Positions 25,306 through 35,153 are shown, counted from the first letter of the stretch. The stretch: 64,000 nt of DNA from Sphingomonas sp. LY54 (GCF_035594035.1 NZ_CP141588.1:1240001-1304000); one strand, 5' to 3'. Numbers and translations are program-made. Notes: generated by a model not told the origin, from the letters alone.

Positions 25306-26520
25306 TTGGGCATCGTCACGCTGACTGATCGCTATATCGCGCGACTGGTAGCGGTGCCGCTGGTCGCGACGCTGGTGCTGTCCGCCATGCTGCTCATCCT
25401 CGAGAAGATGCTGCGGCTGTTCGATTTCGTGGTGAGCGAGGGCGGCCCGGTCGGGGTCGTCTGGAAGATGCTCGCCAACCTGATTCCCGAATATCTCTCG
25501 CTCGGCATTCCGATCGGGCTGATGCTCGGCATCCTGCTCGCCTTCCGCCGCCTCGCCTTGTCGTCGGAGCTCGACACGTTGCGCGGCGTCGGCCTCGGCT
25601 ACGGCCGGCTGCTGCGCGTGCCCTATATGTTCGCGATCGCCTTGATGGCGCTGAACCTCGCCATCGTCGGCTTTCTGCAGCCCTACGCGCGCTACAAATA
25701 TGAGGAATTGCGCTTCGAGCTGCGCTCGGGCGCGCTCGGCGCCTCGATCAAGGTGGGCGAGTTCAACAATCTCGGCAAGCGCATGACGCTCCGCGTCGAG
25801 CGCAGCGACGACGAGGGCCGGCACCTGCACGGCGTGTTCGTCCGCGCCGAGACCAGCGACGGCAAGACCCTGGCGGTCACCGCCGACCGCGGCGCCTTCC
25901 TCGCCACCGACGACCCCGACAAGATCATCCTGCGCCTCAGCAACGGCCGCCTGTCGCACGACGCGCCCAGCTATGTCGCGCCGCGCGTGCTGAGCTTCGA
26001 GAGCCACGATCTGCCGATCGACCTCCCCGCCATCGAGAATTTCCGGCGGCGCGGCGACGGCACCAACGAATTCACCATTCCGGAACTGGCCCGGCTGGGC
26101 CGCGACGCGAATATCCCCGAGCAGCTGCGCGACAGCACGCGCGCCAATTTCCACTTCCGCATGGTCGAGGTGGTGATGATGCTGATGCTGCCGCTGCTCG
26201 CCGTGTCGCTGGCCGTGCCGCCCAAGCGCAGCACCTCCGGCCTCGGCATCTTCATCTCGATCGTGATCGTCGTGACCTATCACAAGATCAACCAATATGC
26301 CGAGCAGATGGGCGCCCAGGGCCGGGTCGACCCGATCATCGCTTTGTGGACGCCGTTCGCCATCTTTGCCGGATTGATCTTCTGGATGTACTGGACGCTC
26401 GCGCACAAGCCGGGCGGGCAGCCGATCGGCGCGCTCGAGCGTGTCGCGGCCAAGGTCGGCAAGGGGATCAAGAGAGTGTTCGGTGTGGGCCGTCGGCGCA
26501 GGGCAGTTCCCGCCGAATGA
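25306..26520 (+). CDS. lptF: LptF-type permease of an LPS/lipid export ABC transporter
   Basis: A protein of 404 residues. Membrane helices near the N-terminus (LVATLVLSAMLLILEKMLRL and LSLGIPIGLMLGILLAFRRL), a periplasmic jellyroll (about 130-270), and three more helices near the C-terminus match the YjgP/YjgQ family. SELDTLRGVG resembles the coupling region. The start is TTG 25306 preceded by GGAG at 25292 and an in-frame stop at 25300. Its stop overlaps the lptG ATG (ATGA). Sphingomonads lack classical LPS but make glycosphingolipids, so the cargo here may be sphingolipid; this is inference. Confidence 0.9.
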   Translation: MGIVTLTDRYIARLVAVPLVATLVLSAMLLILEKMLRLFDFVVSEGGPVGVVWKMLANLIPEYLSLGIPIGLMLGILLAFRRLALSSELDTLRGVGLGYGRLLRVPYMFAIALMALNLAIVGFLQPYARYKYEELRFELRSGALGASIKVGEFNNLGKRMTLRVERSDDEGRHLHGVFVRAETSDGKTLAVTADRGAFLATDDPDKIILRLSNGRLSHDAPSYVAPRVLSFESHDLPIDLPAIENFRRRGDGTNEFTIPELARLGRDANIPEQLRDSTRANFHFRMVEVVMMLMLPLLAVSLAVPPKRSTSGLGIFISIVIVVTYHKINQYAEQMGAQGRVDPIIALWTPFAIFAGLIFWMYWTLAHKPGGQPIGALERVAAKVGKGIKRVFGVGRRRRAVPAE

Positions 26521-27614
26521 TCAACGTCCAGTTTTTCCCGTCCAAGCGGATCGCCTGGTACATGGCGCGCACCTTCGTGCTGCGCAGCGTGGCCGTGCTG
26601 ATCGCGCTCGTCGTCATATTGCAGACGCTCGACCTGCTCGGCGAATCGGGCAAGATCCTGCGCGTCGCCGGCAACACCGATTCCGATCTCTGGTATTATG
26701 TGTCGCTGCGCTTCCCGCAGCTTGTGGCGCGGTTCCTGCCCTTCTCGGTGCTGCTCGGCACACTGATCACGCTGGCAACGCTCAACCAGAATAGCGAGAT
26801 CGTCAGCATGAAAGCGGCGGGCATCTCCGCCCACCAGATCATCGCGCCGCTCGTCCTCGCCAGCCTGTTCATCGCCGCCGGGACGTTCATTTTCCAGGAG
26901 AGGATCGTCACTCGCGCCACCGCGACGCTGAGCGACTGGCAGTCGGTCGATTATGCCCGGATCCAGAGCAAGGGGGACGTCACCACCAACGCCTGGGTTC
27001 GCAACGGCGACGATCTGATCCTGGCTCGCCAGGTGAGCGGCCAAGGCGCGGAGACGCGGCTCCACGACATCAGCGTCTACGAGCGCAACGGCGGCACGCT
27101 GCACTCGATCGTGACGGCGAAGAACGGCCGCCCGGCCGAGGGCGGATGGCTGCTCGAAGAGGTCGAGCGCTTCGACCTCGCCCGCACGGTGACGACGCGC
27201 CAGCCGACCATGGTCGCCGGCGCCGGCGTCGAGCCAAACCAGTTCACCCTTGCCGACGTCAAGGCGGACGAGCAGGACTTCATGACCCTCGCCCGCTCGA
27301 TCGAGGACCTGAAGGCTGCGGGCATGTCGACCGGCGCGCTCGAGGCCGGCCTGTGGCACAAGATTTCCGGCCCGCTCTCGGTCGTGCTGATGCCGCTGCT
27401 CGCCGCCGTCGCTGCCTTCGGCCTTGCCCGCGCCGGCCAGCTGTTCGTGCGCGCGGTGATCGGGATGGCGTTGGGGTTCGCTTATTTCGTGGTCGATAAT
27501 TTCGCGCTCGCGATGGGCAATCTCGGCGCCTACCCGCCGGTTCTCGCCGCCTGGGCGCCATTCGCTCTGTTCTTCCTGATCGGCGAGGCCGTGCTCATCC
27601 GGACCGAGGAATGA
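26517..27614 (+). CDS. lptG: LptG-type permease
   Basis: A protein of 365 residues, with the YjgP/YjgQ fold: N-terminal helices (RSVAVLIALVVILQTLDLL), FLPFSVLLGTLITLATLNQNSEIVSMKAAGIS, a periplasmic domain at about 120-260, and C-terminal helices including GMALGFAYFVVDNFALAMG. ATG 26517 overlaps the lptF stop. Together with LptF it forms the membrane dimer driven by the LptB ATPase, which is not in this window. The next gene, a flippase-like protein, starts 28 bp downstream, so export and flipping of the same lipid are plausible. Confidence 0.92.
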   Translation: MINVQFFPSKRIAWYMARTFVLRSVAVLIALVVILQTLDLLGESGKILRVAGNTDSDLWYYVSLRFPQLVARFLPFSVLLGTLITLATLNQNSEIVSMKAAGISAHQIIAPLVLASLFIAAGTFIFQERIVTRATATLSDWQSVDYARIQSKGDVTTNAWVRNGDDLILARQVSGQGAETRLHDISVYERNGGTLHSIVTAKNGRPAEGGWLLEEVERFDLARTVTTRQPTMVAGAGVEPNQFTLADVKADEQDFMTLARSIEDLKAAGMSTGALEAGLWHKISGPLSVVLMPLLAAVAAFGLARAGQLFVRAVIGMALGFAYFVVDNFALAMGNLGAYPPVLAAWAPFALFFLIGEAVLIRTEE

Positions 27615-27642
27615 GCGGGCACTTCAAGGCTGGGCCGGCACG

Positions 27643-29151
27643 GTGAGCGAGACCGCCGCCGTCACCCGCGGCGATGTCGCGCGCGGGGCCAAGCTGGCCG
27701 GCCTGGCGCGGGGCGGCGCGCTGATCGAGGCACTCGCCCAGCCGCTCTTCACCTGGCTGTTCGGCCTCGCCACCTACGGCATCTATGTCGTGCTGTGGGG
27801 CGCGATCAACCTGGTCGAGAATATCGTCGACCTGTCGATGACGACCGCGCTCAGCCGGGTCATCCCCGGCGCCGACGACGAGGAACAGGCGCACGGCGCG
27901 CTCAAATTCGCCTTCCTGATCACGATCCTGCCCGCCACCCTGATCGCCGGCCTGGCCGCGCTCAATGCCGACGCGCTCGCCGGCATGCTCTCGGCCGCGC
28001 CCGAGGACCGCGCCACCCTGCCGACCGCGATCGCCTTGTTCGCCTGGGCCTTGCCCTTGTGGACCTTCATCGAGGTCGCGACCTCGGCCGCGCGCGCACG
28101 CCGCGCCTTCGGCCCGGAGATCCGGCTGCGCGTATTCTGGGAGCAGATCGCGCGGATCGTCTTCGCAGTCGGCTTCTTCCTGATCGGCTTCCAGAGCCTC
28201 GGCCTGGTGCTCGCCCATCTCTGCTCGCTGGTGCTGACCGCGGCTTTGTGCGTGCCCCTGCTCGCCCGTTATTTCGACATGAAGCTGCTGGTCCGCGCGC
28301 CGATCCCGCCGAAGCTCGCCGGCCACGTCCTCCTCACCGGCCTCGCTCTGCTGCCCTCGGGCCTGTCGCGCCGGCTGCTGATCGACGCGCCGCCGGTGGT
28401 GCTCAACCTGATGATCCCGGGCGCGCGCGGCGCCACCGCCGCCGGCCTCTACGAGATCGCGCGCAAGATCTCGACCGTCACCTTCTTCGTCCGCCAGGCC
28501 TTCCAATATGTGATGGGGCCGCTCTCGGCGGCGCAGGCGCGCGTCGACCGCGTCGCGATCGCCCCGCTTTACCGGTTCGCCAGCCGCGTCTCGACGGCGA
28601 TGGTGGTGCCCCTCGCCGGCCTCCTCATCTTCGCCGGCGCCGACATCCTAAGCCTCTACCGGCCCGAGGCGATGGCCGCTTTGCCCCTGCTCTACGTGCT
28701 GGTCGCGGCGCGCGCGCTGGAGGCTGTCGTCGGCCCGGCTACAGCGATCGTCGAGATGACCGGCCACCGCATCTACCCGCTCGTCAACAGCCTGATCGGC
28801 ACGATCATCTGGGCGGGGCTCGCCTGGTGGCTGGTGCCGGAGATGGGTGCGATGGGCATGGCGATCGCCGCCGGCGTTGCGGTCGTCGCGATCGCTTATG
28901 CCGCCACCGTCGAGCTCCACATCAGCGACGGCCTCTCTCCGTTCGACCACAAGCTCATCTACGGCCTCGGCGTCAGCCTGGTCGGCCTCGCTTTGATGGC
29001 GCTGGCCGAACATATGACCCACGGGCCGGTCCGCTTCGTCTCGGTCTTCGCTTTGTGGATGCTGACGAGCTGGTGTGCCCTCCGCCTCGGCCTGGTCCGC
29101 AGCGACCGCCGGGCGCTCGGCGGCCTGGGCCGGCGACTACGGCTGGCGTAG
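27643..29151 (+). CDS. MOP/Wzx-like flippase or polysaccharide biosynthesis membrane protein
   Basis: A protein of 502 residues with about twelve predicted membrane helices. YGIYVVLWGAINLVENIVDL and GLYEIARKISTVTFFVRQAFQYVMGPL match the oligosaccharide flippase/MATE-like superfamily. It starts with GTG at 27643 after GGCCGGCACG; there is no strong ribosome site, which fits translational coupling to lptG 28 bp upstream. It is the last gene of the lptF-lptG operon. It may flip a glycosylated lipid across the inner membrane; the substrate is not visible from sequence. Confidence 0.75.
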   Translation: MSETAAVTRGDVARGAKLAGLARGGALIEALAQPLFTWLFGLATYGIYVVLWGAINLVENIVDLSMTTALSRVIPGADDEEQAHGALKFAFLITILPATLIAGLAALNADALAGMLSAAPEDRATLPTAIALFAWALPLWTFIEVATSAARARRAFGPEIRLRVFWEQIARIVFAVGFFLIGFQSLGLVLAHLCSLVLTAALCVPLLARYFDMKLLVRAPIPPKLAGHVLLTGLALLPSGLSRRLLIDAPPVVLNLMIPGARGATAAGLYEIARKISTVTFFVRQAFQYVMGPLSAAQARVDRVAIAPLYRFASRVSTAMVVPLAGLLIFAGADILSLYRPEAMAALPLLYVLVAARALEAVVGPATAIVEMTGHRIYPLVNSLIGTIIWAGLAWWLVPEMGAMGMAIAAGVAVVAIAYAATVELHISDGLSPFDHKLIYGLGVSLVGLALMALAEHMTHGPVRFVSVFALWMLTSWCALRLGLVRSDRRALGGLGRRLRLA

Positions 29152-29249
29152 CCTCTGCCCAGCGTGGACGCATTCAGGCAGACGGAGGAGCGCTTTCACT
29201 CGGGTGCCGCCGCCATGTCGGCCCAACGAACTCCGATTGGGTGCCGACG

Positions 29250-30356
29250 TCACTGGCGGCGTCCAAAATCCCCCGGCTTGAGATTGCCGGCAGTGATTTC
29301 CGGGCCGGGCTTCATCAGCAGGCACATGCCGTAAAGCTCGTTCGCCCGACGATTTTTCTCCTTGAACGAGACCGGTTCGGCGATCGCGCGGGTGCAGGGA
29401 CCGGCGTCGAGATTCTTTCGGGCCTCGGGCGTGTATGCCGGTTTCCGAAAACCGTCATAGAGCAGCGTGAGCGGGCTGCCGGAACGCGCAGGGGTCAGGT
29501 AGAGCGTGCGCATTGCGTCGAGCCACCCGGTCAGCGCCATCGTACGATGCTCTTCGCTTCCGGAGCGGTCGACGAAAGCCCATTTGAGGCCTTCGGGCGC
29601 GTTGGTCTCGAATGCCTTGACCAGAGCAGCCAGCCACGAAGCAGTGCGATTGCCCACGCCCTCATCCCCCATGGTGAAGTAGATGCGGCGATCGGACGGG
29701 CCGTGGCGCGCCAGCGCCCGCGGCGCTTCAGCGACAATGCGGCCGTCGTCCCACCATAAGCTGGGTGTCAGCGCGATATAGTCGTCGAACATTTCGGGGC
29801 GTTCGAGAAATGTGTCGAGCACGAACAGGCCGCCGAGAGAGGCGGCGGTCAGGATCTTGCGATCGGTCCGATAGCGTCCGGTCGCCCACGGCACGACATC
29901 GCGCGTCAGATAGTCGCGGAACCTGTCCGCCCCGCCGGGCTTGATGCGATCTCCAAAATTCTCCTTGAGCCGATCCGGCGGCAGACGCTTCATCGCCGGG
30001 GTGAGCTGGCTATACCGGTCGTCGGTCTTCACGCCGATCAGGATGAAGGGCTCGAAACTCGTCGAGAATTCGGCTTCCGCCGCGATCCCAGCCAGCAGTT
30101 CGAAATCCTGCTCGGGCCCGCCGTCGACGGAAAACAGCACCGGGTAGCTTTTGTCGGGATGATCGGCGTAGCCGCGCGGCAGACGGACGGTGAGGATCTG
30201 CTCGTTACCATAGACGCTCGATCGGATGCGATGGATGGAGCCGACGACGATCGGCAGCCCGTCCGTATCGGCAAGCTGCGCATGTTCGGGGGTCTTCTGT
30301 GCGGAGACCGGCTGGACCGCGATCAGGGCGAAAGCAAAGACGACATGGCGCAACAT
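29250..30356 (-). CDS. Secreted alpha/beta-hydrolase (esterase PF00756-like)
   Basis: A protein of 368 residues. A signal peptide covers about 1-19 (MLRHVVFAFALIAVQPVSA). The segments YPVLFSVDGGPE, then ILIGVKTDD, then ILTAASLGGLFVLDTFLERPEMF match the putative esterase family (esterase D/IroE-like), with the nucleophile Ser in ASLGG. An acidic and a His partner (GSEEHRTMAL) follow. The C-terminal 60 residues are not typical of the family. It probably cleaves an ester or siderophore-like substrate in the periplasm. It converges on the flippase gene with about 100 bp between them. Confidence 0.75.
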   Translation of the reverse strand: MLRHVVFAFALIAVQPVSAQKTPEHAQLADTDGLPIVVGSIHRIRSSVYGNEQILTVRLPRGYADHPDKSYPVLFSVDGGPEQDFELLAGIAAEAEFSTSFEPFILIGVKTDDRYSQLTPAMKRLPPDRLKENFGDRIKPGGADRFRDYLTRDVVPWATGRYRTDRKILTAASLGGLFVLDTFLERPEMFDDYIALTPSLWWDDGRIVAEAPRALARHGPSDRRIYFTMGDEGVGNRTASWLAALVKAFETNAPEGLKWAFVDRSGSEEHRTMALTGWLDAMRTLYLTPARSGSPLTLLYDGFRKPAYTPEARKNLDAGPCTRAIAEPVSFKEKNRRANELYGMCLLMKPGPEITAGNLKPGDFGRRQ

Positions 30357-30486
30357 GATGACTGCCCTTCGTTCGGACCATCGGAAGATCGCGGAAGTTC
30401 TGGCACGGCAAATAAGAAGCCCCGAATTGTAGAGCTTAGCCGATGCCGTGCAATGACGGAGATTCCAGGTGCGTCGGGCGCCGGGA

Positions 30487-31092
30487 TCAGGCTTTTGCCG
30501 TTTCGTCCGGGCTGACGGAGCGGGTCGCGAAATAGGGGAGCAGCATGTGCACGATCGGCCCGATCGTCACGGCGAACAGGATCGTGCCCAATCCTACCGT
30601 GCCGCCGAGCGCCCAGCCCACGCCGAGCACGGTCAGTTCGATCGCCGTGCGCACGGCCCGGATCGACCAACGCGTGCGGGCCGCCAACCCCGTCATCAGC
30701 CCGTCGCGCGGCCCGGGGCCGAAACCCGCGCCGATATAGGCGCTCGTGGCGACGCCGTTGAGGAAGATGCCGCCGGCGAGCAGCGCGGCACGGACGGGAA
30801 GCGATTCGATATCCGGCAGCAACCACAGTCCGAAATCCGCAGCGAGGCCGATCACGATCATGTTGCTGATCGTCCCCAGGCCCGGCCGCTGCCGCAGCGG
30901 GATCCAGAGCAGGAGGACGATCGCGCCCGTGACGATGACGACCGTGCCGAAGCTCAGCGGCGTGCGGTCGCCCACGCCCTGGTGAAACACGTCCCACGGA
31001 TTGAGCCCGAAGTCGGACCGCACCATCATGGCCGTGGAGATGCCGAAGACGAACAGCCCGGCGTAGAGTTGAACGAGGCGCCGGATCATCAT
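30487..31092 (-). CDS. YczE/YitT-like integral membrane protein
   Basis: A protein of 201 residues with five or so predicted membrane helices. It begins MMIRRLVQLYAGLFVFGIST and contains MMVRSDFGLNPWDVFHQGV and GAGFGPGPRDGLMTGLA, the signature segments of YczE-like proteins. Function is unknown; some relatives are transporters of unknown substrate. ATG at 31092 is preferred because the family starts there; the frame extends to 31359 but those residues are not conserved. It is followed on the same strand by the esterase after about 130 bp. Confidence 0.8.
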   Translation of the reverse strand: MMIRRLVQLYAGLFVFGISTAMMVRSDFGLNPWDVFHQGVGDRTPLSFGTVVIVTGAIVLLLWIPLRQRPGLGTISNMIVIGLAADFGLWLLPDIESLPVRAALLAGGIFLNGVATSAYIGAGFGPGPRDGLMTGLAARTRWSIRAVRTAIELTVLGVGWALGGTVGLGTILFAVTIGPIVHMLLPYFATRSVSPDETAKA

Positions 31093-31439
31093 GGCGGGTG
31101 CCTTACAGCAACCGGCCGCCAGTAACAGGCCCGCCGACGCGCGGCGGCCTGGGCCGGCGGCGGCGATCGGCGCGGCGCGGACGGCATTCCCGCAGTCGAT
31201 TGTTGGGGAGTCCGAGTCCGGCCTGACAAATCCGAACAGGTTGGCGAAGATTCCATAGCTGAGCGCTGACGCGGTGGAATACCAGAGACTGCGTTCGCGA
31301 CCGAGATGCTCTCCGGTCAACCACCACAGACCTTCGCAGGGCATCGACTGGCCGGACAAGCTACTCGATATCGCTCCCCATTAACGCGATATTGACAATG
31401 TTTCACCACCAATGCCCCAGTAAATATGGGGACGCCTTC
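31093..31439. other. Divergent intergenic region with an open frame but no supported gene
   Basis: About 350 bases between the YczE-like gene (minus) and the small membrane protein gene (plus). The minus frame of the YczE-like gene stays open to 31359 but that extension has no recognisable domain. ATTGACAATG at 31390-31399 is a possible -35 for the 31440 gene. Confidence 0.4.
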
Positions 31440-31649
31440 ATGAAATTTCTCACCAACAATCTGCTTGCCCTCGCGCTGTTCGCGGTCTTGGCGCCGGCAC
31501 CCGCTCATGCCTATCTCGACGGCGGAACCGTGAGCATCGCCCTGCAGGCCTTGGCCGGCCTGGTCGCGAGCGCGCTGATGTTTGGAAAGCTGTACTGGAC
31601 GCGGCTCAAGAGCTTCCTCACCCGGTCGAAGAACAGCGGTCAGGACTGA
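31440..31649 (+). CDS. Small exported/membrane protein
   Basis: A protein of 69 residues. The first 24 form a signal-like segment (MKFLTNNLLALALFAVLAPAPAHA, cut after AHA), followed by a second hydrophobic stretch and a basic end KLYWTRLKSFLTRSKN. No family recognised. The next gene, a methyltransferase, starts 5 bp downstream, so they are probably co-transcribed. Relatives of this type often sit beside envelope polysaccharide modification genes. Confidence 0.6.
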   Translation: MKFLTNNLLALALFAVLAPAPAHAYLDGGTVSIALQALAGLVASALMFGKLYWTRLKSFLTRSKNSGQD

Positions 31650-31654
31650 TCCCG

Positions 31655-33043
31655 GTGACGTTCGAAGGCGGCTCGTTCCGCGACCCTTCCGGACGCGTGC
31701 TGCGCCACGAGCAGCGCGTCCTGCGCGCCGTCTATGCGAGCGGTGCGGCGAACCTGCGGGCTGCGCGGGAAAGCGGCGTCTTTGATGCGCTGATCGAGCG
31801 CGGCTGGCTGCAGCCGGCCGAGCCGCTGCGGGCTAGCAAGAGCCTCGACGATCTGGCGCCGGGCGCCGTGGAGTGGCTGGAGCACCCCGCCCTCGATTTC
31901 GTCTCCTATCCCTATGAATGGTGCTTCTCGGCCCTGAAGGCGGCGGCGTTGCATCACCTGAGCTTCCATCTGGAGCTGCTCGGCAACGGGTTCACGCTTT
32001 CGGACGCGACCGCCTACAATATTCAGTTCCATGGCACGAAGCCCGTGTTCATCGACCATCTCTCGATCGTGCCGTACGAAGAGGGATCGGCTTGGACGGG
32101 CCAGCGCCAGTTCGGCATGCAGTTCCTCAACCCGCTCTATCTCTGGGCGAAGAAGGGATTGGCGCCGCATGCTTGGTATCGCGGCGCCCTGGAGGGCATC
32201 GCGCCGGAGGATCTGGCCAGGCTGCTCGGTTGGCGGGACCGGCTCTCCTTCACCGTCCTCGCCCATATCGTCGGTCCGGCCCGCTTCGAGCGCAGCCGCG
32301 TCAAACAGGGGACGCGCGCGGTGTCGCGCCGCGAATTGCGGCTGCCCCGGCACCGCCTCGTGGCGATCCTGCAGAGCCTGCGCGATTACATCGCCGGCCT
32401 CGCCCTGCCGAACCAGAAGACGGTCTGGGACGATTATGCCGAGAATAACAGCTACGACGAGGCGCGCCGCGAGGCCAAGCTCGGCTTCGTGGCCGAGGCC
32501 GTGCATACGGCCAGGCCGCGACAGCTCTTCGACATGGGTTGCAACAGCGGCGATTTCAGCCAGGCGGCGATCGATGCCGGCGCTGCCAGCGTAGTCGGCT
32601 TCGACTTCGACCTCGGCGCGCTCGAACGCGCTTTTGCCCGGTTCGATGCGGTGAAGGCCCCGGTTCTCCCGCTTTGGCTCGACGCGACCAATCCCAGCCC
32701 CGCGCAGGGCTGGGCCGGTGCCGAACGCAAGAGCCTGCAGGAGCGGTCGGCGGCAGACATGGTGCTGGCGCTCGCCCTGATCCATCATCTGGCGATCGCG
32801 CGCAACGTACCGCTCGATATGGCCGTAGACTGGCTGATCGGCCTGGCGCCGTGCGGCGTCATCGAGTTCCCGTCGAAGACCGACCCGATGGTCCAGCAGC
32901 TTCTCCGCAATCGGCAGGATATCTTCGCCGATTATACCGAAGAGGCCTTTCTCAGCCACGTGGCGGCTCGGGCTCGTGTGGTGGGCAGCGCGAAGCTCGG
33001 GGAAGAAGGGCGCCTTATCCTCGCCTACGATCGCCGCGCCTGA
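31655..33043 (+). CDS. SAM-dependent methyltransferase
   Basis: A protein of 462 residues. The C-terminal half contains a class I methyltransferase core: FDMGCNSGDFSQAAIDAGA (motif I), SVVGFDFDLGALERA and ADMVLALALIHHLAI. The N-terminal half (about 1-270) has an unusual domain with LHHLSFHLELLGNGFTLSDATAYNIQFHG and KPVFIDHLSIVPYE. The substrate is unknown but its partners, a small membrane protein and a sulfatase-fold membrane protein, suggest envelope glycan modification. GTG start at 31655 is uncertain but close to the upstream stop. Confidence 0.75.
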   Translation: MTFEGGSFRDPSGRVLRHEQRVLRAVYASGAANLRAARESGVFDALIERGWLQPAEPLRASKSLDDLAPGAVEWLEHPALDFVSYPYEWCFSALKAAALHHLSFHLELLGNGFTLSDATAYNIQFHGTKPVFIDHLSIVPYEEGSAWTGQRQFGMQFLNPLYLWAKKGLAPHAWYRGALEGIAPEDLARLLGWRDRLSFTVLAHIVGPARFERSRVKQGTRAVSRRELRLPRHRLVAILQSLRDYIAGLALPNQKTVWDDYAENNSYDEARREAKLGFVAEAVHTARPRQLFDMGCNSGDFSQAAIDAGAASVVGFDFDLGALERAFARFDAVKAPVLPLWLDATNPSPAQGWAGAERKSLQERSAADMVLALALIHHLAIARNVPLDMAVDWLIGLAPCGVIEFPSKTDPMVQQLLRNRQDIFADYTEEAFLSHVAARARVVGSAKLGEEGRLILAYDRRA

Positions 33044-33047
33044 CCCC

Positions 33048-34601
33048 GTGGATCGGATCGCCAGCCTTGTCGGCCGCGTTCCGCTCGGCGGCCTCGTCAT
33101 CACGCTCGTCGCGCTCATGGGTTACTGGAGCTCCAATCGGCTCCGGCTCGGCTTCGAGAATGTCTGGCCGACCGCGACAGTGGCGGCGCTGTGCGCCGCC
33201 GCGCTGACCATTCTCCTGCGCCTGGCAACCGCAAACTGGGCCCGTGCCGGCCTGCTCGCAGCGATGGTCGCCGTCTACCTGTTCTACGTGCCGGCGCTGC
33301 TGTCCCCGCTCGGTCTCCCCTTTGCCGCGGCGGCCGCGCTTCACCTTGCCGCCATTGCCGGGCTCGCTTTGCTTTACCGTGCACTGCCGGCCGACGAAGC
33401 GGCCTTCCTGCGCGTCGCGGGCCGCATCAACATCGCCGTCCTGATCGTCTTCCTCGTGACTTTGCTGCCGCTGGCGATTCAGCAGGTCGGGCTGGAAGGG
33501 CACCGTGCCAGGGCGACGGGCAGCCTGGGGCAGCTGGAAGGCCGGGCATCGGACGCCAGCCCCGACGTGTGGCATATCCTGCTCGATCGCTATGCCGCCG
33601 CGGACACGCTGCGCGAGCGCTACCAGTTCGACAATCGGCCCTTCATAGCGGCGCTGCGCGAGCGCGGCTTCACTGTGCAGGACCGCGCTTATTCCAATTA
33701 CCAGCGTACCAGCCATTCCGTCGCCTCGACTTTGAACGGCAGCCTCCTCGATCCCATGGGAGCAGAACTCGCAGCGTCCCCGTCCGATTGGCTGCCGATC
33801 TACCGCGCCATCCGGAGCAATGCGGCGATGCAGGTCTTCAACGGCAACGGCTACCGCACCGTCTTCGCCGGCAGCTGGTGGGAGCCGACGCGCTTTAGCG
33901 ACACCGCGCGGGAGTCGATCGCGATACGGGCGATCCCGCAACTTGCACGCCTGATGCTCGATAGCTCCGCGATCGGCTTTTGGACCAAGAGCCTGCGAGC
34001 CCCCTATCTGGACAGCCGTGCAGACCAGTGCTTCCGGGCGAACGAGAAGTTTCGCCGCCTGCGCGACCTCGCGACAGACCCGGCGCGCAAGCATGTCTTC
34101 GCGCATTTTCTCGTGCCCCACCCTCCCTTCGTGCTGAATCCCGATGGCAGCTGCAAGAGCCTGGACGCGGCGCGCCAGGCATCGCGGACGGCAAATTATC
34201 TCGATCAGGTCCGCTTCGCCAATCGCGAAACCGTGCGCCTGATCGACGCGATCCTGGCCGGACCGAGGCCGGCGGTTATCGTGCTCCACAGCGACGAGGG
34301 CCCTTGGCCGGAGCCCTATGTCGGCGACGAGCACGGGCTGGGGACCGATCCGGTCGCCGTGCCGTGGGCGAAGCTTACCGGCGAACAGCTGCAGGAAAAG
34401 ATGGGCATCCTGCTCGCGGTCCGCGATCCTTCGGGGCGGCCGCCCGCTACCATGCCCACCTCGCCGGTGCAGATCTACCCGGCCATCCTGAAGGACCATT
34501 TTCGATCGGCTCGCCCGCTTCCGCGATCGCGTCACTACGTCTTCGAGGGCGATGCCGCCCTCTACCAGTTCCACGACATCAGCGAGCAGCTTACGAGGTA
34601 G
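33048..34601 (+). CDS. Sulfatase/alkaline-phosphatase-fold membrane protein
   Basis: A protein of 517 residues. Several membrane helices cover about 12-155. A soluble domain follows with DVWHILLDRYAAADT (metal-binding Asp region), SHSVASTLNGSLLDPMG, FAHFLVPHPPFVLN and VLHSDEGPWPE followed by DEHGLG. This is the alkaline phosphatase superfamily in the lipoteichoic acid synthase/sulfatase-like branch; in Gram-negatives such proteins transfer phospho-groups to envelope glycans or lipids. GTG 33048 follows the methyltransferase stop after 4 bp, so the two are coupled; the earlier frame start at 32976 lies within that gene. Confidence 0.75.
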   Translation: MDRIASLVGRVPLGGLVITLVALMGYWSSNRLRLGFENVWPTATVAALCAAALTILLRLATANWARAGLLAAMVAVYLFYVPALLSPLGLPFAAAAALHLAAIAGLALLYRALPADEAAFLRVAGRINIAVLIVFLVTLLPLAIQQVGLEGHRARATGSLGQLEGRASDASPDVWHILLDRYAAADTLRERYQFDNRPFIAALRERGFTVQDRAYSNYQRTSHSVASTLNGSLLDPMGAELAASPSDWLPIYRAIRSNAAMQVFNGNGYRTVFAGSWWEPTRFSDTARESIAIRAIPQLARLMLDSSAIGFWTKSLRAPYLDSRADQCFRANEKFRRLRDLATDPARKHVFAHFLVPHPPFVLNPDGSCKSLDAARQASRTANYLDQVRFANRETVRLIDAILAGPRPAVIVLHSDEGPWPEPYVGDEHGLGTDPVAVPWAKLTGEQLQEKMGILLAVRDPSGRPPATMPTSPVQIYPAILKDHFRSARPLPRSRHYVFEGDAALYQFHDISEQLTR

Positions 34602-34709
34602 TTACGGCCGATTGGGATCGCCGGCAAAGCATCACATCGCGGTCAGCCGCGCCAGGAGCGACGGTCGCGAGTGCTTGATGCCCCTCGTCCGCCCCTGTTA
34701 GAATGTGGC

Positions 34710-35027
34710 ATGGCCGGAGCAGAGCGCACCCTCGAACGCATGACCAATTGCCTGATCTGGGCCGGCATCTCGCTCGCCGCTTTGGCGCCGCTCGTGCTCG
34801 CCATCGAGCTGGTCGAGTGGTTCGTCACCGGCCAGTGGCCGGGCTGGTCGGTCGAGGACGGCCTGCTGTTCGTAGGCCTCGAACAGCCGCTCGCGCATTT
34901 CAGCATCGTCCAGTTCCTGCTCGACCTCGCCACCGATCTGCCACTGGCCGTCGGCCTCTATCTGCTCGGCCTCGGCATCTTTCTCGGCGCCTTCAATCTC
35001 GAGCCCGAACCGGACGCAGCGCGGTAG
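34710..35027 (+). CDS. Small integral membrane protein, unknown function
   Basis: A protein of 105 residues, with two clear membrane helices (NCLIWAGISLAALAPLVLAI and DLPLAVGLYLLGLGIFLGA) joined by a loop containing EWFVTGQWPGWSVEDGLLF. No family recognised. The start is uncertain: GTG 34671 and ATG 34740 are alternatives, and no strong ribosome site favours one. Confidence 0.6.
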   Translation: MAGAERTLERMTNCLIWAGISLAALAPLVLAIELVEWFVTGQWPGWSVEDGLLFVGLEQPLAHFSIVQFLLDLATDLPLAVGLYLLGLGIFLGAFNLEPEPDAAR

Positions 35028-35153
35028 GAGACAGGCCCGGGCGCGTTCTCGCCGAATCCTCGCCCTAAACCTGCCTTATTGCGCATTCATGACTCGGACA
35101 CATATTGGCGGGCAAAGCGCCCGCCGCATATAAAGCCATTCGAGGTACATGAA

